From Campylobacterota bacterium (GTDB lineage: Bacteria; Campylobacterota; Campylobacteria; Campylobacterales; SZUA-545), in the NCBI GenBank assembly GCA_003561815.1, contig PWVP01000027.1, positions 1-20,507 on the forward strand: 20,507 bases of DNA, read 5' to 3'. The notes beneath the pieces are model-generated. The model saw nothing but the letters and a program-made list of their open reading frames with translations, had not been told where the DNA came from and made no database searches. Of the stretch, positions 9,305 to 15,810 are shown in pieces. The position numbers and the translations under genes are program-made. Every line of letters begins with the position of its first letter. Within the stretch, counting starts at the first letter, position 1.

Positions 9305-12067
9305 TCACTGAGAAACGGCACGGAGCACCTCCTCACAGCGCGCACAGGGGCGATCGTGATCCAGAGCGACATACTTCCAGCAGCGGGGACATTTGGGCTT
9401 CGGACTCTTTGCGATCGCAAAGCTCTCGCCCAGAAGCTCGAAGCGGCCGACCACCTCCAGCCCCTCTTCGCTGCTGTAGACGCCTGAAAAGCTGATCCAG
9501 TCAGCCAGATCCTCCGGGCTAAGCGCTTTGGCTTTGGGGTTTTGGGTGATGAGTACCATCTCTAAAGAGTTCTTCACATCACCGGATTTCTTAATCTCAT
9601 CCACCCGCTCAAAGAGCGCTTCACGCAGCGCCATCAGCCACTCCCCATCGAGATCGCTGCTCACCTGCGGCAGCGGTAGGTGAATCAGATCAAAGATATC
9701 GCGCATCTGCCCCTTTAAAAGAGCGGGTGCGTGCTCAATCACCTCATCGGCGGTGTAGGTCAAAACCGGCGCAATCAGCCCCAGCAGGGTGCGGCTGATG
9801 TAGTAGATAGCGCTCTGTGCGCTCTGGCGGCGGCGGCTCTGTGGCCCGTCGCAGTAGATGCGATCTTTGCAGAGATCGAGATAGACCCCGGAGAACTCCA
9901 CCACCACGAAGTGGTTGATACGGTGAAACGCCTTGGCGAAGTCGTACCCCTCAAGCGCGCTCTCCACCTCACTGAAGACCTCAAAAGCCCGCTTTAAGAT
10001 CCAGCGATCCATCGGCCCTAGATCGGCCGGATCGAGCGGCTGCTCCAGATCGCTGATGTTGGCCAGCATAAACCGGAAGGTGTTGCGCAGCTTACGGTAC
10101 TGCTCGGCCACCTGCTTGAGGATGTTGTCGCTAATCTTCACCTCGCTGCGGTAGTCACTCATCGCCACCCAGAGCCGCAAAATCTCCGAGCCCATCTTGC
10201 TGGCCACATCGCCAGGGGCGATCACATTGCCCTTGGATTTGCTCATCTTGTTGCCCCGCTCATCGACGGTAAAGCCGTGGGTCAAAATCGCCCGGTAGGG
10301 GGCCGCATCGTGGGCGGCCATGCTGGTCAGCAGCGAGCTTTGAAACCAGCCGCGGTGCTGATCGCTCCCCTCCAGATAGAGATCGGCTGGCGCCTGACCG
10401 GCATCATACTGACCACTTCGCAGAACCGCCGACTGGGTTGATCCGCTATCAAACCAGACATCAAGAATGTCCTCCACCTTCTCTAGCCGATCGGCCTCAT
10501 ACCCTGCACCTTCGGGCAAAAAAGCCTCCACCGGATGGGTCGCCCAGGCGTCGCACCCCTCCTTCTCGAAGATCGCAGCGGTCTTTTCCAAAACCGCCTC
10601 ATCATAAATCACCTCACCGCTGAGCTTATCCCTTAAAAAGGCGATCGGCACCCCCCAGTCGCGCTGACGGGAGATACACCAGTCTGGCCGCCCCTCGATC
10701 ATGCTGCTTAGCCGGTTGCGGCCACTCTCAGGATGGAAGGTGACCGCTGCGATGGCGCTTAGGGCCCGCGCGCGCAGACTCTTCTGGGCTTTGGCGGGCT
10801 CATCCATCGCGATAAACCACTGGCGCGTGGCGCGAAAGATCACCGGGGTGTGGGTGCGCCAGCAGTGCGGATAGCTGTGCTCAAAGCGGCTGTGCTTAAG
10901 CAGCGCCTCGCCAAGCATCTCAATAATCCGCTCGTTGGCCTTAAAGATGTGCATCCCCACAAACTCCTGGGCAGCGGGCAGCAGCCCTTCGCGCACCACC
11001 GTCTCATCGAAGCAGCCAGTCTCATCCACCGGCATCACCACCTCCAGATCGTAGGCCAAAGAGGCGCGGTAGTCCTCTTCACCATGACCCGGCGCGGTGT
11101 GAACCAGTCCGGTCCCCTCCTCCATCAGGACATGCTCACCCATAATCAGCACGCTTTTGCGATTGTTGAGCGGATGGATCGCTTCGAGCCGATCGAAAAA
11201 GCGACCCGCAAAGCTTTTGGCCGGATCGCCGCTAATCACCCCCTGATCGATCAGACGCTGATAGCAGGCACGCGCCACCAGAAAGCCATCCGTCGTCACC
11301 AGGTACTCCTCATCGGGGTTGAGTGCGATGGCCACATTGGCTGGCAGTGTCCAGGGGGTGGTGGTCCAGATCACCGCTTTGGCCTCACTCAGACCCAGCT
11401 TCTTACACGATGGAGCATCCAGATCGAAGGCGACAAAGATGGAGTCGGAGGTTTTGCTCTCGTACTCCACCTCGGCCTCTGCCAGCGCACTGCGCGCCGC
11501 CCAGGACCAGTAGACCGGCTTTTTGCGCTCTACCAGAAGGCCCGCTTTGGCCACCCGGCAGAGCTCACGGTAGATGTTGGCCTCGAAGTGGTACGCCATG
11601 GTCACATAGGGGTTCTCCCAGTCCGCCACCACACCGAGATGAATAAACGCCTCCTTCTGGGTCTGCACAAAGTGCGCGGCGTGCTCTCTGCAGAGCGTGC
11701 GAATCGTCGACTTTGAGGCGGTCTGCTTCTTTTCGCTGCCCAGCTTCTTCTCGACCTGCTGCTCGATCGGCAGACCGTGGCAGTCCCAGCCGGGTACAAA
11801 CCGCACCGAACGGCCACGGAAGTAGTGCTGCTTGACAATGATATCTTTGAGCACTTTATTGAGCGCGTGGCCGATATGGATCTCGCCGTTTGCGTAGGGG
11901 GGGCCGTCATGCAGCGTAAAGAGGGGTGCCCCCTCACGGTTGCGCTTCATGCGATCATAGACCCTCTCGCTCTGCCATCGACTGTAGCGCAGCGGCTCGT
12001 TTTTAGGCAGGTTGCCCCGCATGGGAAAGGTGGTTTTGGGTAAAAAAAGCGTCTCTTTATAGTCCAT
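9305..12067 (-). CDS. ileS: Isoleucyl-tRNA synthetase
   Basis: This 920-residue class I aminoacyl-tRNA synthetase charges tRNA-Ile in the cytoplasm. The HIGH motif is at residues 64-67 (PYANGEIHIGHALNK context), the editing-domain TTTPWTLPAN at about 235-244, DVWFDSGST at about 536, and KMSKSKGN at 607-614. The C-terminal zinc site has four cysteines at about 893, 896, 908 and 911 (CPRCWKY...CARC). Length and domain order are those of a complete bacterial IleRS. The ATG at 12067 is preceded on the minus strand by GGAGT. It appears to be the last gene of a unit read ppk2, epimerase-like, ileS, with only about 32 bases between the epimerase stop and the ileS start. No T-box or other leader is present in that gap. 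Confidence 0.98.
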   Translation of the reverse strand: MDYKETLFLPKTTFPMRGNLPKNEPLRYSRWQSERVYDRMKRNREGAPLFTLHDGPPYANGEIHIGHALNKVLKDIIVKQHYFRGRSVRFVPGWDCHGLPIEQQVEKKLGSEKKQTASKSTIRTLCREHAAHFVQTQKEAFIHLGVVADWENPYVTMAYHFEANIYRELCRVAKAGLLVERKKPVYWSWAARSALAEAEVEYESKTSDSIFVAFDLDAPSCKKLGLSEAKAVIWTTTPWTLPANVAIALNPDEEYLVTTDGFLVARACYQRLIDQGVISGDPAKSFAGRFFDRLEAIHPLNNRKSVLIMGEHVLMEEGTGLVHTAPGHGEEDYRASLAYDLEVVMPVDETGCFDETVVREGLLPAAQEFVGMHIFKANERIIEMLGEALLKHSRFEHSYPHCWRTHTPVIFRATRQWFIAMDEPAKAQKSLRARALSAIAAVTFHPESGRNRLSSMIEGRPDWCISRQRDWGVPIAFLRDKLSGEVIYDEAVLEKTAAIFEKEGCDAWATHPVEAFLPEGAGYEADRLEKVEDILDVWFDSGSTQSAVLRSGQYDAGQAPADLYLEGSDQHRGWFQSSLLTSMAAHDAAPYRAILTHGFTVDERGNKMSKSKGNVIAPGDVASKMGSEILRLWVAMSDYRSEVKISDNILKQVAEQYRKLRNTFRFMLANISDLEQPLDPADLGPMDRWILKRAFEVFSEVESALEGYDFAKAFHRINHFVVVEFSGVYLDLCKDRIYCDGPQSRRRQSAQSAIYYISRTLLGLIAPVLTYTADEVIEHAPALLKGQMRDIFDLIHLPLPQVSSDLDGEWLMALREALFERVDEIKKSGDVKNSLEMVLITQNPKAKALSPEDLADWISFSGVYSSEEGLEVVGRFELLGESFAIAKSPKPKCPRCWKYVALDHDRPCARCEEVLRAVSQ

Positions 12068-12099
12068 AATACTCCATCACTCCATCTATCGGTTTTATA

Positions 12100-12912
12100 T
12101 TAAAAGAAGTTTTTTGAGCGCAGAAGCGGGCGGCCCTGGGCGATGTTGTCCGTGGCGATCCAGCTGAGCATGGGCCTTAGGTGGCGCTCGGCCTCTCCTC
12201 GACTCATCCTAAAGAGCGCCAGCCGCGCCGCTAGGGCCGGTGTCGTCACAAACCGCAGGCGGTGGGGCGCATGGCGCGAAAGCAGCTCCTCAAAGCCCAT
12301 GTACTCCGGCCCACAAAGGGGATAGGTCGCCCCCCAGCACTCCGGATGATCAAGCGCATGGGCCACATTTCGCAGCACATCCTCGATATGTATCGGCGAG
12401 ATCACCGTCTGTGGCCCCCAAAAGCGCGGCAGCACACGGCGCGTGGTCAGCACACTAATGAGCCGCTGCAGCGGGCTCTTATCGCCGAAGATGATCGAGG
12501 GTTTAAAGATAAGGTGATCCAGCCCGGCGTGCTCCACCAGCCCTTCGGCTACGAACTTCGCCTGCTGGTAGTCGTTCTCAACGGTGTCGATGTTGTTCAC
12601 CGAGAAGTGCATAAAGCGGGGGACACGATTGGCTTTGGCAAACTCTAGCAGGTTGCGCACGACCGCCAGATAGCGGCGCTTGCCCTCCTCCTGCGAACCG
12701 GCTCTATAGCACTCGATACAGTTAATCACCATATCCACCGGCTGATCGAGGCGCAGAAAGTCGATAGGCTGGGTCAGATCGAGCAGAAGATTGTTGATCG
12801 CCCCCTGGGCCGGGCGGGTGAGCGAGAGGTTGATAAAGTCGTGCTCGCCACCAAGGCGCTCAATAATGCGGCTGCCCACATAACCACTCCCACCGGCAAT
12901 CAAAATCCTCAA
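12100..12912 (-). CDS. NAD(P)-binding epimerase-like protein (atypical SDR, NDUFA9-like)
   Basis: This 270-residue Rossmann protein starts with MRILIAGGSGYVGSRI, which carries the GGxGxxG dinucleotide-binding loop (residues about 7-13). The extended/atypical SDR pattern follows: a Ser-containing strand (MHFSVNNIDT, about 101-110), a YxxxK pair at Y115 and K119, a KPSIIFG motif (about 137-143), and a PIHIEDV segment. This arrangement is typical of NAD-dependent epimerases and of the complex I NDUFA9-like subgroup (SDR_a5). The substrate is unknown. The stop of ppk2 lies about nine bases upstream of its start, so the two are probably cotranscribed. The C-terminal 60 residues are Arg-rich and not recognised. 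A sugar-nucleotide epimerase is possible, but nothing beside it suggests such a pathway. Confidence 0.82.
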   Translation of the reverse strand: MRILIAGGSGYVGSRIIERLGGEHDFINLSLTRPAQGAINNLLLDLTQPIDFLRLDQPVDMVINCIECYRAGSQEEGKRRYLAVVRNLLEFAKANRVPRFMHFSVNNIDTVENDYQQAKFVAEGLVEHAGLDHLIFKPSIIFGDKSPLQRLISVLTTRRVLPRFWGPQTVISPIHIEDVLRNVAHALDHPECWGATYPLCGPEYMGFEELLSRHAPHRLRFVTTPALAARLALFRMSRGEAERHLRPMLSWIATDNIAQGRPLLRSKNFF

Positions 12913-12921
12913 AGGCGCTCC

Positions 12922-13779
12922 TTAAAACTTCACCAGATGGCTGTAGAGTTTCACGATGCGCGGATCCGGCGCCAGCGAGATGGCGGCACTCTCTTTGCCT
13001 TTGTAGTCGATATGGCTCAAAATATCGCGGATGATATTGAGCCGTGCGCGCTTCTTGTCGTTGGCATCGACCAGTATCCAGGGGCAGTAGGGGGTGTGGG
13101 TACGCGAGAGAGTTTCGACCTTCGCTTTGCTGTACTCATCGTAAAACTTGATGGATTTAAGATCCATCTCTGAAAGCTTCCACCGCTTGAGCGGATCGGT
13201 TTTTCGCGCCTCCATCCGGGCGATCTGCTCCTCTTTGTTGATGGTCAAAAAGTACTTAAACATAATAATACCATCCTCGACCAGCATCTGCTCAAACATC
13301 GGCACCTGGTGCATAAACTTCTGATACTCCTCGGCCGTGCAGAAGTTCATCACCTTCTCCACCCCCGCACGGTTGTACCAGCTGCGATCGAACAGCACAA
13401 TCTCCCCGGCATCGGGCAGACGGCTCACATAGCGCTGGAAATACCACTGTTTGCGCTCCACATCGGAGGGCTTCAGCAGTGCCACCACCCGCGCGCCACG
13501 GGGGTTGAGGTGTTCGGTGATGCGCTTAATCACCCCCCCTTTTCCAGCCGCGTCGCGCCCCTCGAAGATAATCAGGATGCGGCGATCGTTTTGGGTGACC
13601 CAGTTTTGGAGTTTGACCAGCTCCTCTTGAAGCAGCAGCAGCTCCTTCTCGTAGTAACGCCGCTTGAGCTTGCCCTTTTTATTGAAGAACTCTTCGTTGC
13701 CCTCCAGATCGTGTCCAATCCCCTCCTCGCGGGGGAGGCGACCAACCGGATCGCTTTTTCGCTTTTTATCCCGCCCCAT
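12922..13779 (-). CDS. ppk2: Polyphosphate kinase 2 family protein (PPK2)
   Basis: This 285-residue protein has a single PPK2 domain. The family transfers phosphate between polyphosphate and nucleoside mono- or diphosphates in the cytoplasm. The Walker A motif GRDAAGKGG is at about 74-82 (K80). The Walker B segment IVLFDRSWYNRAGVE has its Asp at about 131. The lid region (about 190-206) contains KTDPLKRWKLSEMD. This is a complete one-domain enzyme, not the fused class II type. The motifs alone do not settle whether it makes ATP/GTP from diphosphates or also uses monophosphates. The ATG at 13779 has GAGAGG about ten bases upstream on the minus strand. It is the first gene of the minus-strand unit and is divergent from cinA. 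Confidence 0.95.
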   Translation of the reverse strand: MGRDKKRKSDPVGRLPREEGIGHDLEGNEEFFNKKGKLKRRYYEKELLLLQEELVKLQNWVTQNDRRILIIFEGRDAAGKGGVIKRITEHLNPRGARVVALLKPSDVERKQWYFQRYVSRLPDAGEIVLFDRSWYNRAGVEKVMNFCTAEEYQKFMHQVPMFEQMLVEDGIIMFKYFLTINKEEQIARMEARKTDPLKRWKLSEMDLKSIKFYDEYSKAKVETLSRTHTPYCPWILVDANDKKRARLNIIRDILSHIDYKGKESAAISLAPDPRIVKLYSHLVKF

Positions 13780-13800
13780 TACCGGAAACCTCTCTTTAAT

Positions 13801-13829
13801 TTAATACAGCTGCTGATATGGTAATGCAA
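13801..13829 (-). promoter_or_regulatory. Sigma-70 type promoter for ppk2
   Basis: On the minus strand TTGCAT (13829-13824) and TATTAA (13806-13801) are separated by 17 bases. Transcription would begin near 13794, giving a short leader before the ppk2 ATG at 13779. It sits in the divergent ppk2/cinA gap and would drive the ppk2-epimerase-ileS unit. Confidence 0.5.
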
Positions 13830-13850
13830 AACGCCTTTAGGGGAGGGGAA

Positions 13851-14513
13851 ATGCTGCACCTTTTTGGGCTCGATCCCGACTCGGCCAGAACACTCACTGC
13901 GCCGATCGCTCAGCATCTGGAGCTGGATCTGGACTCTCAGGCTCATGAGGGGGGCTGGAGTCTCCTGCAGGCCAAAGGGGCCAACGCCGATCGCTTCTAT
14001 CAGGAGGCGCAGCTGCTCTTTCCCCGCGCCTTTGTGGCCGATAATCCCTTCTCCTATGCCACCGATCGGCTGCGAAAGAAGAGGTGGCGCATCGCGCTTG
14101 CTGAGAGCTGCACCGGCGGGGGGCTCGCGGCGGCCTTTAGTGCCATCAGCGGCGTGTCGGATGTGTTTGAGGGGGGCGTGATCACCTACTCCAATCGACT
14201 CAAAACCGCCTGGCTGGGCGTCGATCCCGATACACTCGACCAGCACGGCGCGGTTAGCGAGGCGGTCATCGAGCAGATGGTAGCGGGGGTGCTAAAGAGC
14301 AGCCGCGCCGAGTGTGCGCTAGCCACCAGCGGCGTCGCCGGACCGAGCGGTGGCACCGCCGCCAAGCCGGTCGGCACGGTTTTTGTCGCCAGCGGGTCGC
14401 TTCAGGAGGGGATTTTTTGTGAGCGGCTTCAGCTTCAAGGCGAGCGCGCCGCCATCCAGCGCCAGAGCGGCTTTCACGCCCTGCGCCTACTTCTACAGAA
14501 CCACCTTCTTTAA
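13851..14513 (+). CDS. CinA C-terminal domain protein (nicotinamide-nucleotide amidohydrolase, PncC-like)
   Basis: The ATG at 13851 is chosen because GGGAGGGG lies just upstream; this gives 220 residues, while the in-frame start at 13818 has no such site. Residues about 76-216 match the CinA C-terminal (PF02464) domain: AESCTGGGLA (84-93), a GGVITYSN segment (about 108-115), and ATSGVAGPSGGT (148-159) followed by KPVGTVFVA. Enzymes of this domain hydrolyse NMN to nicotinic acid mononucleotide and ammonia in pyridine nucleotide salvage. The roughly 70 residues in front are not the usual MoaB/CinA N-terminal domain and are too short for it; they are not recognised. The neighbourhood of ppk2 and ileS offers no pathway link. 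Confidence 0.88.
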   Translation: MLHLFGLDPDSARTLTAPIAQHLELDLDSQAHEGGWSLLQAKGANADRFYQEAQLLFPRAFVADNPFSYATDRLRKKRWRIALAESCTGGGLAAAFSAISGVSDVFEGGVITYSNRLKTAWLGVDPDTLDQHGAVSEAVIEQMVAGVLKSSRAECALATSGVAGPSGGTAAKPVGTVFVASGSLQEGIFCERLQLQGERAAIQRQSGFHALRLLLQNHLL

Positions 14514-14539
14514 AATTTTTTAAAATTTTCAAAAATCGC

Positions 14540-14568
14540 TTGACATAGAGATAAAATTTCACTAGAAT
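14540..14568 (+). promoter_or_regulatory. Sigma-70 promoter of the tRNA cluster
   Basis: TTGACA (14540-14545) and TAGAAT (14563-14568) are separated by exactly 17 bases. Immediately upstream is an A/T tract (14514-14536, a repeated TTAAAATTTT) that resembles an UP element. The expected start is near 14575, about 12 bases before tRNA-Lys. The AT-rich stretch stands out sharply from the GC-rich surroundings. Confidence 0.85.
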
Positions 14569-14586
14569 TCTGCCTCACATTTGCGT

Positions 14587-14662
14587 GACTCGTTAGCTCA
14601 GTTGGTAGAGCATCTCACTTTTAATGAGAGGGTCGTTGGTTCGAGCCCAACACGAGTCACCA
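14587..14662 (+). tRNA. tRNA-Lys (anticodon TTT)
   Basis: This is a 76-base cloverleaf. The acceptor GACTCGT (14587-14593) pairs with ACGAGTC (14652-14658), followed by discriminator A and an encoded CCA. The D arm begins TAGCTCAGTTGGTAGAGC. The anticodon stem TCTCA/TGAGA encloses CTTTTAA, and the T arm is GGTTCGAGCCC. It is first in the Lys-Glu-Val-Asp cluster. Confidence 0.97.
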
Positions 14663-14693
14663 GTTCTTTGATTATCTTATCAGCAATAGACGC

Positions 14694-14699
14694 TATAAT
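14694..14699 (+). promoter_or_regulatory. Possible -10 box before tRNA-Glu
   Basis: A perfect TATAAT lies 10 bases upstream of tRNA-Glu in the Lys-Glu spacer. The only -35 candidate, TTGATT at 14668-14673, is 20 bases away, which is too far to be convincing. It may be an accessory promoter or chance in an AT-rich spacer. Confidence 0.3.
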
Positions 14700-14709
14700 T
14701 TCATTTTAG

Positions 14710-14785
14710 GTCCCCATCGTCTAGTGGCCAAGGACCCCGTCTTTTCGAGGCGGTAACAGGGGTTCAAATCCTCTTGGGGACGCCA
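14710..14785 (+). tRNA. tRNA-Glu (anticodon TTC)
   Basis: This is a 76-base cloverleaf. The acceptor GTCCCCA (14710-14716) pairs with TGGGGAC (14775-14781), followed by discriminator G and CCA. The anticodon stem CCGTC/GGCGG, with one T-G pair, encloses TTTTCGA. The T arm contains GGGGTTCAAATCC. The CGTCTAG...GGCC D region is typical of bacterial tRNA-Glu. Confidence 0.96.
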
Positions 14786-14798
14786 CTAGGGGACGGAC

Positions 14799-14874
14799 GG
14801 TCGTTTAGCTCAGTTGGTAGAGCGCCACCCTTACAAGGTGGATGTCATTGGTTCGAGTCCAGTAACGACCACCA
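14799..14874 (+). tRNA. tRNA-Val (anticodon TAC)
   Basis: This is a 76-base cloverleaf. The acceptor GGTCGTT (14799-14805) pairs with AACGACC (14864-14870), followed by discriminator A and CCA. The anticodon stem CCACC/GGTGG encloses CTTACAA. The T arm is TTGGTTCGAGTCCAG. It lies 13 bases after tRNA-Glu, so the two are processed from one transcript. Confidence 0.97.
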
Positions 14875-14904
14875 TCTTGTCTTTGCTGTTTCTTTTTTTT
14901 GAGT

Positions 14905-14981
14905 GGTCCGGTAGTTCAGTTGGTTAGAATGCCGCCCTGTCACGGCGGAGGTCGCGGGTTCGAGTCCCGTCCGGACCGCCA
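14905..14981 (+). tRNA. tRNA-Asp (anticodon GTC)
   Basis: This is a 77-base cloverleaf. The acceptor GGTCCGG (14905-14911) pairs with CCGGACC (14971-14977), followed by discriminator G and CCA. The anticodon stem GCCGC/GCGGC encloses CCTGTCA or its close register, with GTC as anticodon. The T arm is CGGGTTCGAGTCCCG. It is last in the cluster. No GC-rich hairpin with a T-run follows in 14982-15111, so the end of transcription is not visible. Confidence 0.97.
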
Positions 14982-15111
14982 CTCTTAAAAGCTTACAAAC
15001 CTCTCCTGTCATTAACTTTTTAGCCTATTAAAAACCATCATTGCACCCTCCTGGCACCCATATATCACGCTTTAACAAACCGCTGCCAGAGGCAGAATCC
15101 TCACCGATCAT

Positions 15112-15384
15112 TTAGGCGAAGGAGATCTGTACTTTCCGGCCAAACACTTTTGCGATGCGCTCCATCATGGATAGCGTCAAGTTGGCATTGCCACGCTCTA
15201 GGCGGCTGATCACCGCTTGGGTGGTTCCGGCCTTCTCGGCTAGCTCTGCTTGTGTCATCTTTTTTTCATTTCTCAAGCGGATAAACTCGCTGATAATCTG
15301 ATATTTCAACTCCCGCTCTTCCCAGGCTCTGCGAAATTCGGGATCCTGCAGGGATCTCTCCAGATGTTTTCTAAAGTCACTCAT
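15112..15384 (-). CDS. XRE-family antitoxin (HigA-like)
   Basis: This 90-residue protein has an HTH_3/XRE DNA-binding domain at residues about 34-85: MTQAELAEKAGTT, then QAVISRLERG, NLTLSMMERIA and FGRKV. The N-terminal third (FRKHLE..LQDPEFRRAWEE) is the leader common in antitoxins of HigBA systems with a RelE/HigB-type (Gp49-like) toxin. The ATG at 15384 overlaps the end of the upstream toxin remnant as ATGA, the usual coupling in toxin-first operons. It would bind and repress its own promoter and neutralise the toxin. Because the toxin gene is broken, this is now an antitoxin without an intact local partner. Its reading frame is intact and ordinary in length. Confidence 0.88.
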   Translation of the reverse strand: MSDFRKHLERSLQDPEFRRAWEERELKYQIISEFIRLRNEKKMTQAELAEKAGTTQAVISRLERGNANLTLSMMERIAKVFGRKVQISFA

Positions 15385-15637
15385 CCTCTTACCTCTTTCA
15401 TGCGCTCTTTGGCAATCTCAATCTCTTTGCGTGGTGCCTTTTGGGTTTTCTTCATAAACCCGTGGAGCATCACAAGATGTAGGGCATCCCCACACCCAGG
15501 CCGTGCTCTTCTAGCAGACCAAATATCCGAAAAATATCCGCCCTTGCATCGACCGGAATAGACTCTAGCCACTCCTGAATAGGGCACTTTCCGTTTGCCT
15601 GTTTGTAATAATCAACCGACCACTTCGCCGTCGCCAT
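15381..15637 (-). pseudogene. HigB/RelE-type toxin remnant with internal deletion and frameshift
   Basis: From the ATG at 15637 the minus strand encodes MATAKWSVDYYKQANG, then IQEWLESIP and HGLGVGMPYI, the N-terminal half of a Gp49-like HigB toxin, before a stop near 15471. In another frame, from about 15477 to 15381, it encodes LVMLHGFMKKTQKAPRKEIE and a helical end, the usual C-terminus of the same family. Only about 85 residues are present, against roughly 110-120 in the family. The missing part is the core LWELR...YR..YF strand region, which carries the ribosome-contacting and catalytic residues. The lost length is not a multiple of three, so the two halves are out of frame. This looks like a real inactivating deletion of about 90 bases near 15470-15480. 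A programmed frameshift would not restore the missing core. Confidence 0.82.
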
Positions 15638-15810
15638 AATTTATTATATCTTTTTTGACATATTTTGCAAGGCTGCGCGACTTAGCTCGGTAACGCGTGG
15701 GCCCCTGCCTTTGCCCGTATCTGGCAATAGCGCCGATCATGTCCACCCTTTTGACTTTATGCCCTTTTTTTGGCTACGCTTCGCAGAAATCCTAAAAGCG
15801 AGCTGCCACT
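15638..15810. other. Intergenic stretch between the toxin remnant and the protease gene
   Basis: Besides the toxin-operon promoter at its left edge, nothing firm is seen. TTGACT (15751-15756), with TACGCT 18 bases on (15775-15780), is the best plus-strand promoter guess for the protease gene, but it is weak. Around 15682-15700 a run resembling a tRNA D arm (TTAGCTCGGTAACGCG) occurs without the rest of a tRNA. Confidence 0.4.
15643..15670 (-). promoter_or_regulatory. Promoter of the toxin-antitoxin operon, possible operator
   Basis: On the minus strand TTGCAA (15670-15665) and a perfect TATAAT (15648-15643) are 16 bases apart. The TATAAT is part of the inverted repeat ATAAT-AA-ATTAT, which could be a HigA operator. 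The toxin ATG at 15637 starts only five bases after the -10 box, so a transcript from here would be leaderless or nearly so. It could still express the intact antitoxin. Confidence 0.45.

Noticed and set aside
9288..9320. Terminator between the convergent maf and ileS genes
   Set aside because: The 17-base gap and the flanking AGCC...GGCT repeat do not form a stable stem followed by a T-run.
10850..11716. 288-codon open frame on the plus strand opposite ileS
   Set aside because: It lies wholly antisense to the conserved IleRS core, has no recognisable domain or ribosome binding site, and is explained by high GC content.
14982..15111. Terminator or small gene between tRNA-Asp and the antitoxin
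   Set aside because: Only a weak AAGCTT palindrome and scattered AT-rich sequence are seen; there is no hairpin with a T-run and no supported frame.
15381..15587. 68-codon open frame taken as a small intact gene
   Set aside because: Its first half is out of frame with the toxin family and matches nothing; only its last 31 residues are real toxin sequence. It is the C-terminal piece of the broken toxin gene.
15675..15745. Possible tRNA remnant (GCGACTTAGCTCGGTAACGCG)
   Set aside because: Only a D-arm-like start is present. There is no matching acceptor strand, anticodon stem or GGTTCGA T arm, so it is probably chance.
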